NCBI GenBank assembly: GCA_024698065.1
Contig: JAILRR010000075.1
Coordinates: 1-24,539, forward strand
Source: Bacilli bacterium
Lineage (GTDB): Bacteria; Bacillota_I; Bacilli_A; RFN20; CAG-826
DNA: 24,539 nt
Direction: 5' to 3'
Shown here piece by piece: positions 7,180 through 12,988 of the stretch. The notes beneath the pieces are model-generated. The model did no database searches. It was not told the DNA's origin and was given only the letters and a program-made list of their open reading frames with translations. Numbering within the stretch: the first letter of the stretch is position 1; the number at the start of each line of letters is the position of its first letter. The position numbers were made by a program, and so were the translations under genes.

Positions 7180-7193
7180 TGTAACCGTTTTCA
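7180..7193. promoter_or_regulatory. Perfect CcpA-type cre box upstream of the nucleoside importer operon
   Basis: TGTAACCGTTTTCA matches the palindromic consensus TGNAANCGNTTNCA at all ten fixed positions, with A and T on the outer flanks. It sits about 45 bp upstream of the candidate -10 box. LacI/CcpA-family regulators bind such sites. The position would allow activation or repression, which sequence alone does not decide. Confidence 0.7.
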
Positions 7194-7239
7194 TGAAACA
7201 AAATGATTTGATTCTGTAGTTTTTTCATTTTGGGTGGTT

Positions 7240-7245
7240 TATATT
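7240..7245 (+). promoter_or_regulatory. -10 box candidate of the riboswitch transcript
   Basis: TATATT lies 25 bp before the aptamer, giving a start near 7252. The -35 region 17 bp upstream (TAGTTT) is poor, so an activator could be needed. Moderate support only. Confidence 0.4.
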
Positions 7246-7270
7246 CAATGTGTCGAATCGCTAAATCGAC

Positions 7271-7336
7271 ATTTCGTATAATTGCCCAAATTGGTGGGAA
7301 GTCTCTACGTTGGACCGTAATCCAACACTACGAAAT
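7271..7336 (+). ncRNA. Purine riboswitch aptamer, guanine type
   Basis: P1 is ATTTCGTA (7271-7278) with TACGAAAT (7329-7336), 8 perfect pairs. J1/2 is TAAT. P2 is CCCA/TGGG with loop AATTGG. J2/3 is GTCTCTAC, matching the conserved core except the variable U48 position. P3 is GTTGGA/TCCAAC (7309-7314/7321-7326), 6 perfect pairs with loop CCGTAA. J3/1 reads ACTAC, placing a C at the base that pairs with the ligand, so guanine/hypoxanthine class rather than adenine. The GG of loop 2 and the CC of loop 3 can make the known loop-loop pairs. Both loops are one base shorter than in the xpt aptamer and P2 is one pair shorter. Its place upstream of a BMP-type nucleoside importer agrees with known purine regulons. 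Confidence 0.9.
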
Positions 7337-7362
7337 CACAAAATCGTATAGATTTGTGTTTT
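7337..7362 (+). terminator. Riboswitch expression-platform terminator
   Basis: CACAAAATC (7337-7345) pairs with GATTTGTG (7351-7358) apart from one bulged A. The loop is GTATA and the tail TTTT. It follows the aptamer directly. The 3' strand of P1 (CGAAATC, 7331-7337) could instead pair with GATTT (7351-7355) as an antiterminator, so ligand binding would free the terminator and turn the operon off. Confidence 0.75.
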
Positions 7363-7407
7363 GATGCTTAGACTTACTTCTCCAAATGGCAATTATCGAA
7401 TCCATTT

Positions 7408-7413
7408 TAGGAG
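7408..7413 (+). promoter_or_regulatory. Ribosome binding site fixing the BMP start
   Basis: TAGGAG lies 10 bases before ATG 7424. It decides for this start, which is followed by a clean lipoprotein signal, over an in-frame codon at 7361 that lies inside the riboswitch terminator tail. Confidence 0.85.
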
Positions 7414-7423
7414 AAAAAGAAAC

Positions 7424-8632
7424 ATGAAAAAACAAATCTTAGCACTCACCGCCATGCTTGCTATCGCTGGTCTCGCCGGCTGCAGCAACACCGAGAAGAT
7501 GAAAGTCGGTCTTTTAACTCTTCACGGCACCCAATCCACCTACGACAAGAACTTCATCGACGCTTTCAACGCTGCTTGTGATGCCAAAGGTGTTGAGCCA
7601 CTCCTCCAGTCCGACGTTGGTGAAGATGCCACCTGCACGACTGCTGCCAACAAGATGGTCCAGGAAGGCGCTAAGTTAATCTTTGCCGATTCCTTCGGTC
7701 ACGAAACCCCTCTCCACGAAGCTTCCAAAAACGCCAAAGAAGTTGAGTTCTGCCACGCCACCGGTGTTAACGCCGCTGGATACGAAGCCGCTGGTGAGAA
7801 GAACTTCCACAACGCTTTCGCTTCCATCTACGAAGGCCGCTACCTCGCTGGCGTCGCTGCTGGTTTAAAACTCCAATCCATGCTTGCTGCCAACCCAGCA
7901 ACTTCCAAGAAGATCGGTTATGTTGGTGCTTTCACCTACGCCGAAGTCGTCTCCGGTCTCACCTCCTGGTACCTTGGTGTCAAATCCATCGTTCCTGAGG
8001 TCACCATGGACGTCAAGTTCACCGGTGAATGGTATCACGAAGACAAAGAGAGAGACACCGCCAACGCCCTTATCGATGGTGGTTGCTCCATCATCTCCCA
8101 GCACGCCGACTCCATGGGTGCTCCAAATGCTTGCGATGCCAAAGGCGTTCCAAACATCACCTACAACGGCGCTACCAACAAAGAGACCTACGTTATTTCC
8201 AGCAGAATCAACTGGCAGCCATACTTCGAGCACTGCATTGAGTGCGTCAAAGAAGGCAAGCCAATCGAGACCAACTACACCGGCACCCTTGAAAACGGTT
8301 CCGTCGAATTAGGCAAGATCGGCCCAGCCGCTGCCGAAGGCACCGAAGCCAAACTCAACGAAGTCAAAGCCGCTCTCAAAGCCGGTACGACCAAAGTCTT
8401 TGACACCTCCACCTTCACTCTTAACAGCGCCAACGCTGCCATCGAAGATGCAAGCAAGAAGCTCGACCTTGATGCCGATGGTCACATCAAGAGCTACAAA
8501 GTCAACGGCACTGAAGTCATCAAGACCGCCGGTGGCAAGTCCTACTTCGCCGAGAGCGAAATCCAGTCCGCTCCTTACTTCGATCTCAACATCGATGGCA
8601 TCACCTTCCTCAATGTTGAGTACGGCAACTAA
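7424..8632 (+). CDS. BMP-family nucleoside-binding lipoprotein
   Basis: This is the extracytoplasmic substrate-binding protein of a nucleoside ABC importer (BmpA/Med/PnrA family). The 402-aa precursor has a lipoprotein signal: MKKQ, hydrophobic core, then LAGC with the lipidated Cys at residue 20. The mature part reads like the family: KVGLLTLHG near the N-terminus, VQEGAKLIFADSFGHETPL, FASIYEGRYLAGVAAGL, KKIGYVGAFTYAEVVSGLTSWYLGVKS, and GGCSIISQHADSMGAPNAC, each quoted only in part. PnrA/BmpA homologues bind purine nucleosides. The guanine riboswitch upstream supports a purine ligand. Seven internal cysteines are notable for an exported protein. A hairpin follows the gene, probably setting a higher level for this protein than for the membrane parts. 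Confidence 0.93.
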   Translation: MKKQILALTAMLAIAGLAGCSNTEKMKVGLLTLHGTQSTYDKNFIDAFNAACDAKGVEPLLQSDVGEDATCTTAANKMVQEGAKLIFADSFGHETPLHEASKNAKEVEFCHATGVNAAGYEAAGEKNFHNAFASIYEGRYLAGVAAGLKLQSMLAANPATSKKIGYVGAFTYAEVVSGLTSWYLGVKSIVPEVTMDVKFTGEWYHEDKERDTANALIDGGCSIISQHADSMGAPNACDAKGVPNITYNGATNKETYVISSRINWQPYFEHCIECVKEGKPIETNYTGTLENGSVELGKIGPAAAEGTEAKLNEVKAALKAGTTKVFDTSTFTLNSANAAIEDASKKLDLDADGHIKSYKVNGTEVIKTAGGKSYFAESEIQSAPYFDLNIDGITFLNVEYGN

Positions 8633-8670
8633 CTAATCGCTATTAACGCTAGTTAAATATCGGTTACCAT

Positions 8671-8710
8671 TTCCCAAGGGCCTTTTAAGCCCTTGGGAAT
8701 TTCTCGTTTT
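8671..8710 (+). terminator. Intercistronic hairpin / partial terminator after the BMP gene
   Basis: TTCCCAAGGGC (8671-8681) and GCCCTTGGGAA (8689-8699) form a perfect 11-bp stem with a 7-nt loop, followed by TTTCTCGTTTTT. The T tract is interrupted, so it is probably a leaky terminator or mRNA-stabilising end between the binding protein and the ATPase. Confidence 0.75.
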
Positions 8711-8727
8711 TGAGGCATAATATTCGT

Positions 8728-10452
8728 ATGGAAAACTTTGTTCAGGAAGATATCAGCATAAGATTCGAAAACATCACGAAAACGTTCGGCTCAGTCGTGG
8801 CCAATGAGAAGATCACTTTTGACGTATATAAAGGCGAGATTCTTTCCCTTTTAGGCGAAAACGGCAGTGGTAAGACCACTCTTATGAACATGCTTTCCGG
8901 CATTTATTTCCCTGATGAAGGGCAAATCTATGTGAACGGCAAAAAGGTTACCATCGCCTCACCAATGGATGCCTTCAAACTCAAGATCGGCATGGTGCAT
9001 CAGCACTTCAAACTCATCGACGTATTCACTTGCCTCGAGAATATCGTCCTTGGAATCGCCGATAAAGAAAAAGCAAACAAGAACAATGCGAGAAAAGCGG
9101 TTTTGGATATTTGCAACCGCTACGGTTTTGAAATTAATCTCGATAAGAAAGTTTATGATCTTTCTGTTTCTGAAAAGCAGACCCTTGAGATTCTCAAAAC
9201 CCTTTACCGTGAGGCCGAGATTCTCATTCTCGATGAGCCAACCGCGGTTTTGACCCCAATCGAAATTAGAAAGCTTTTCTCCGTTCTCGCCAACATGAGA
9301 AAAGACGGCAAGACAATCATAATCATCACCCATAAGCTCAATGAGGTTATGGAGATTTCCGACAGAGTTGCCGTCCTTCGCAAGGGACAATACATCGACA
9401 CTGTCAGAACCTGCTACACAAACGAAGCCCAACTCACTGAAATGATGGTTGGCAAAAAGATTGTCCTCGATATCAATCGAACTGAGCCAAAGAACATGGA
9501 AGACCGTTTGTTCGTCAAACATCTTTCGCTTTCGAATAAAGACGGAACGAAAGTTCTTGATGACGTTAGCTTCATCGCCCGTTCTGGCGAGATTCTTGGC
9601 ATCGCTGGAATTGCTGGCAGCGGTCAGCGTGAACTTCTTGAAGCGATTGCTGGCGTCAAACCAGGCTACAAAGGCGACGTCATCTTCAACCGTCCAAAGA
9701 AGAACCTTCCTGTCTCATTCTTCCATAAAACCTATCGTGAAGTAGTGGATATGGCTAAGAAAGGCGCATTCCATTATGAGAACGGGAAACCTGTTGATTT
9801 CACTGGCATGAGTAGCAAGAAGATCAAAGAGCTCGTCAATGCTGAAAAAATCATCTTCAACGAAAACGAAATCTATAATCTCCGCAACCTTAACCCAAGA
9901 ACCATTCGTGAGCTTGGCGTTCGACTCTCCTTCGTTCCTGAAGACCGCTTAGGAATGGGCCTTGTAGGAAACATGGACTTAATCGACAACATGATGCTTC
10001 GTAGCTACCGTAAAGGCAAAGGCATCATCGTTAACAGAAAGAAGCCTGAGGCTCTTGCCGAAGAAATCGTCCATGAGCTTGATGTCGTAACCCCAGACCT
10101 TCATACACCAGTCAGAAAGCTTTCTGGTGGTAACGTCCAGAAAGTTCTTGTCGGAAGAGAGATCTCCTCTTCTCCGAAAGTTCTCATGGCCGCTTACCCA
10201 GTGCGTGGCCTTGATATCAACTCTTCATACCTCATTTATAACTTGCTTGATAAAGAAAAGCAGGATGGCAGCGCAGTCATCTTCGTTGGCGAGGATCTCG
10301 ATGTCCTTCTTGCCCTTTGTGACCGCATCCTCGTTATGTGCGAAGGAAAAGTATCAGGCATTGTTGATGCCAGAAAGACAACCAAAGAAGAGGTTGGCTT
10401 ACTTATGACGAAAAACAAAGAAGACAATATTGGAGGCGAAGAAAATGCTTAA
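8728..10452 (+). CDS. Nucleoside ABC importer, double ATP-binding subunit
   Basis: This is an energising subunit with two fused ABC domains, as in NupO/YufO/RbsA-type importers; cytoplasmic and membrane-attached. It has 574 aa from ATG 8728. NBD1: Walker A G43-ENGSGKT50, Q-loop near H91-Q92, signature LSVSEKQ (145-151, degenerate as usual in this family), Walker B ILILDEP (165-171), H202. NBD2: degenerate Walker A GIAGSGQ (294-300), FVPEDRLGMGLV (402-413), signature LSGGNVQK (465-472), PVRGLD (491-496). About 60-70 residues (roughly 321-390) intervene between the GDVIF strand and RTIRELGVRLSFVPED, where relatives have a short loop. An in-frame TTG at 8710 is unlikely as start. No good ribosome binding site is present: GAGG is 12 bases upstream and CATAAT only 6. 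The stop overlaps the next gene by 8 bp. Confidence 0.93.
   Translation: MENFVQEDISIRFENITKTFGSVVANEKITFDVYKGEILSLLGENGSGKTTLMNMLSGIYFPDEGQIYVNGKKVTIASPMDAFKLKIGMVHQHFKLIDVFTCLENIVLGIADKEKANKNNARKAVLDICNRYGFEINLDKKVYDLSVSEKQTLEILKTLYREAEILILDEPTAVLTPIEIRKLFSVLANMRKDGKTIIIITHKLNEVMEISDRVAVLRKGQYIDTVRTCYTNEAQLTEMMVGKKIVLDINRTEPKNMEDRLFVKHLSLSNKDGTKVLDDVSFIARSGEILGIAGIAGSGQRELLEAIAGVKPGYKGDVIFNRPKKNLPVSFFHKTYREVVDMAKKGAFHYENGKPVDFTGMSSKKIKELVNAEKIIFNENEIYNLRNLNPRTIRELGVRLSFVPEDRLGMGLVGNMDLIDNMMLRSYRKGKGIIVNRKKPEALAEEIVHELDVVTPDLHTPVRKLSGGNVQKVLVGREISSSPKVLMAAYPVRGLDINSSYLIYNLLDKEKQDGSAVIFVGEDLDVLLALCDRILVMCEGKVSGIVDARKTTKEEVGLLMTKNKEDNIGGEENA
10432..10436 (+). promoter_or_regulatory. Ribosome binding site fixing the first permease start
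   Basis: GGAGG lies 8 bases before ATG 10445 and inside the end of the ATPase gene. It rules out the in-frame TTG at 10430, which it would overlap. Confidence 0.85.
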
Positions 10453-11866
10453 GGATAATAGTTCAGTTCAAACGCCTTCGATTGAAAAGGCGCCAAAGGA
10501 AAAAAAGAAACTCTTCCATGTTGAGAAACGTTTCAACATGGCCACTTGGCAATCTATCCTCATCCGCTTTGGATTTATTATCTTTGCGGTTTTCATGGGT
10601 CTCCTCGTGTTGACCATGGCTTATGGAATCAACCCATTCCTTTCTTTCGGTAATCTCTTCAAAGGCGCTTTCGGGGAGATCTTTAAAGGTAATTTTGACA
10701 ATCTCTGGGAATTCTTAAGGGACAGCGCCCTTCTCCTTGGGGTGGGCTTAGCTCTTATTCCGGCTTTCAAAATGAAATTCTGGAACCTTGGTGGAAACGG
10801 TCAAATCGCCATCGGCGCTTTGGTTTGCCTCATCATGATGGTCGAACTTGGTGGCAAGATGCCTGATATAGTGGTTGTTTTGATCTCCCTTGTTGCAGCC
10901 GTTGTCGTCGGCGCGATTTGGGCTGCTATTCCAGCCATCTTCAAAGCATTCTTCGATACGAATGAATCGCTTTTCACCCTCATGATGAACTACATTGCCA
11001 CGGGTCTTGTTTCCGTTTGGATTTATTGGAGATTCCCTGGCAATTCCAACGTCGTTCCAGTGCAAGACGACGGAAGGCTTCCTATTCTTTTCAATAAGCA
11101 ATTGCTAATCATCATTCTCGTTGCCGTGTTGTTCGTCGCTATTCTCTTCTATCTAAAATTTAGCAAGCACGGTTATGAGTTAAGCGTTGTCGGAGAATCC
11201 ATTAACACCGCAAAGTATGTCGGCATCAACAGCAAAAAGGTCATCATCCGCACTTTGATCTTATCTGGTGCCCTTTGTGGCTTCATCGGATTCTTAATTG
11301 GTTCTGGCGTTGACTACACAATCACCGCCGAGACAACTCATAGAGGCATGGGCTTTACGGCGATCATGGCCGTTTGGCTTGCTAAGTTCAACCCAATCGT
11401 GACTATTTTCACCGCCCTCTTCATCACCTTCATCACTAAAGGCATGGGCCAGGTCCAAATGGCGAACTCGAGATATATTACGGACGCATCTGCGACAAGC
11501 ATGGTTATGGGTCTCATCTACCTCTTTGTCATCGCCTCTGAGTTCTTCATCGAATACAAGATCATGTATAACAAGAACGGAAAAGAAACCGATGTCCTTG
11601 AAATTATCGGCGGTTTCTTCAAGAAGGTTTTTGGCCCGGTCGGCCGTTTCTTCGCGATGGTGTTCGTCCCTGTCGGCCGTTTCTTCAAGGCACTCTTTGG
11701 AACCAAAGATAATGCCAAAAAAGAGCCTGATAAAAAATCAATCGATATTGATGAGGATAATCAGGCCAATCTAGATGAAGCAAAGCAGATTCTAGAGCCT
11801 GAAACTAGCCCTTCAAAGAAGAAGACCACAAGCGGCAGGAAGAAGTCGCAGAAAGGAAGCAAGTAA
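10445..11866 (+). CDS. Nucleoside ABC importer permease (NupP-like) with C-terminal repeat tail
   Basis: This is a membrane subunit of the BPD_transp_2 family that forms the translocation path with the next gene. It has 473 aa. A charged 30-residue N-terminus precedes about nine membrane helices. The family segment AFKMKFWNLGGNGQIAIGA is present, matching the usual F-N-x-G-x-E/N-GQ pattern, as is SKHGYELSVVGESINTAKYVGI, the cytoplasmic loop that meets the ATPase. The last 99 residues (about 375-473) are not part of the normal permease. Three tandem 11-residue units (VLEIIGGFFKK, VFGPVGRFFAM, VFVPVGRFFKA) are followed by an acidic stretch and then a Lys/Ser-rich end. The start overlaps the ATPase stop (ATGCTTAA). 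TAA is followed after 1 base by the second permease. Confidence 0.93.
   Translation: MLKDNSSVQTPSIEKAPKEKKKLFHVEKRFNMATWQSILIRFGFIIFAVFMGLLVLTMAYGINPFLSFGNLFKGAFGEIFKGNFDNLWEFLRDSALLLGVGLALIPAFKMKFWNLGGNGQIAIGALVCLIMMVELGGKMPDIVVVLISLVAAVVVGAIWAAIPAIFKAFFDTNESLFTLMMNYIATGLVSVWIYWRFPGNSNVVPVQDDGRLPILFNKQLLIIILVAVLFVAILFYLKFSKHGYELSVVGESINTAKYVGINSKKVIIRTLILSGALCGFIGFLIGSGVDYTITAETTHRGMGFTAIMAVWLAKFNPIVTIFTALFITFITKGMGQVQMANSRYITDASATSMVMGLIYLFVIASEFFIEYKIMYNKNGKETDVLEIIGGFFKKVFGPVGRFFAMVFVPVGRFFKALFGTKDNAKKEPDKKSIDIDEDNQANLDEAKQILEPETSPSKKKTTSGRKKSQKGSK
11594..11692 (+). repeat. Three tandem 33-bp coding units (11-residue repeats)
   Basis: Units are 11594-11626, 11627-11659 and 11660-11692, pattern V-[LF]-x-[IP]-[IV]-G-[GR]-F-F-x-x. 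Units 2 and 3 share the identical 15-base core GTCGGCCGTTTCTTC, so the repeat is visible in DNA as well as protein. It lies in the cytoplasmic tail of the first nucleoside permease. Confidence 0.85.
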
Positions 11867-11867
11867 T

Positions 11868-12944
11868 ATGAATTTCTTAGAGATTTTGGGAAGTTCGCTT
11901 CCAAGCGTTATCACTCTTAGCGTCGTTTTCTTATTCGGTTGCATCGGCGAGACCATCAGCGAAAAAGCTGGCAACCTCAACCTCGGCATCCCTGGCGTCA
12001 TGTGCTTCGGCGTTGTCGGCGGTGGCATCGGTTCTTTGATATACATGAATTTCATTTACCCTGCTATGCCTGTTACGGCAAACGCTTTCGGGTTTGTTGA
12101 ATTCATTTCGTATTCCTTGCTCATTCTTCTAGGTATTGTGTTCTCATTCGCTTTCGGAGCGCTTGGAGGACTCATCTATTCCTTCCTTACCACAACCCTC
12201 AAAGCCAATCAGAACGTCACAGGTTTGGCTCTCACTACCTTTGGCGCCGGCGTTGGCGACTTCTTCGTGACATTAATGTGTCGTGATGGTGGCGATGACC
12301 TGTTTGAAGTGGCTGCAAGGATCTATGGCACCCACCTTACCAACGCAACCCTTGGGCCGGCGGGCACTACATTCGATAATTCCAATTGGCATATGGGTTT
12401 CATCGCAAGCGACAATCCAGTTGCCAATATCTTCTCCCAGCCATCGCTTGTTTATATTTGTTTCATTTTGGCCATAGTCGTCTTCATCGTCCTTAACAAA
12501 ACGAGGATCGGATTATCTCTTAGGGCCGTTGGTGAAAATCCTGCTACAGCTGATGCGGCCGGCATCAACACCGACAAATACAAATACATGGCTACGGTTA
12601 TCGGATGCGGAATTGCTGGTGTTGGCGGTCTCTTCTATAACATGATTCGTCTCCAAGGCGGATGGAATGGAACGTCTAACCTCCAGAACCTCGGATGGAT
12701 GGTTCTCGCTCTCGTCATTTTTACCGTCTGGAATCCTCTCGTCGCCATTGTGGGCTCGCTTGTCTTCGCCTTCCTTTACTCGATCCCGAGTTATATCAAC
12801 ACCGATATGGTCACCAACAAATTCCTTGTCTTGATTCCTTACATAATGACTGTCGTCGTTCTTATCTTCACCTCGATATTCGGTAAGAAAAACGTATTGC
12901 CGCCAGGATCTCTTGGCGTCAATTACTTCCGCGAGGAACGTTAA
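11868..12944 (+). CDS. Nucleoside ABC importer permease (NupQ-like)
   Basis: This is the second membrane subunit of the importer, BPD_transp_2 family, 358 aa. The N-terminal signature GETISEKAGNLNLGIPGVM (28-45) corresponds to the G-E-x-x-x-E-x-x-G-x-x-N-L-G-x-x-G-M pattern of NupQ-type permeases. The cytoplasmic loop TRIGLSLRAVGENPATADAAGI is the ATPase-contact segment. About eight to nine hydrophobic helices are visible, and the protein ends soon after the last one, unlike its partner with the long tail. It begins 1 base after the previous stop, with AAGGAAG a few bases upstream inside that gene. It ends the operon: BMP lipoprotein, ATPase, permease, permease. Confidence 0.93.
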   Translation: MNFLEILGSSLPSVITLSVVFLFGCIGETISEKAGNLNLGIPGVMCFGVVGGGIGSLIYMNFIYPAMPVTANAFGFVEFISYSLLILLGIVFSFAFGALGGLIYSFLTTTLKANQNVTGLALTTFGAGVGDFFVTLMCRDGGDDLFEVAARIYGTHLTNATLGPAGTTFDNSNWHMGFIASDNPVANIFSQPSLVYICFILAIVVFIVLNKTRIGLSLRAVGENPATADAAGINTDKYKYMATVIGCGIAGVGGLFYNMIRLQGGWNGTSNLQNLGWMVLALVIFTVWNPLVAIVGSLVFAFLYSIPSYINTDMVTNKFLVLIPYIMTVVVLIFTSIFGKKNVLPPGSLGVNYFREER

Positions 12945-12958
12945 TCGAAAATCAAAAA

Positions 12959-12986
12959 AGGACTGCAAATCGCAGCCCTTTTTCTT
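12959..12986. terminator. Bidirectional terminator between converging operons
   Basis: AGGACTGC (12959-12966), loop AAATC and GCAGCCCT (12972-12979) form a stem with one A-C mismatch. A6 lies on the left and a T-rich run on the right. It can serve the nucleoside importer operon on + and the carboxypeptidase gene on -. Confidence 0.85.
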
Positions 12987-12988
12987 TT

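Larger units (their letters stand above)
6983..7270. other. AT-rich non-coding leader region upstream of the nucleoside importer operon
   Basis: No credible gene is seen in this stretch, which is visibly more AT-rich than the coding DNA. It holds a small inverted repeat CACTTT-ATG-AAAGTG, an 18-bp palindrome at 7093-7110, a perfect cre box at 7180-7193 and a -10-like TATATT at 7240-7245. The riboswitch follows. Most of 6983-7170 remains unexplained. Confidence 0.6.

Noticed and set aside
7271..7336. Adenine or 2'-deoxyguanosine class for the riboswitch
   Set aside because: The ligand-pairing base in J3/1 is C, not U, which excludes adenine. The J2/3 base at the U51 position is U as in guanine aptamers. 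A variant ligand is still possible because of the short loops.
7361..7423. 21-residue N-terminal extension of the BMP lipoprotein
   Set aside because: It would start in the riboswitch terminator tail and bury the lipoprotein signal. TAGGAG and ATG 7424 are better.
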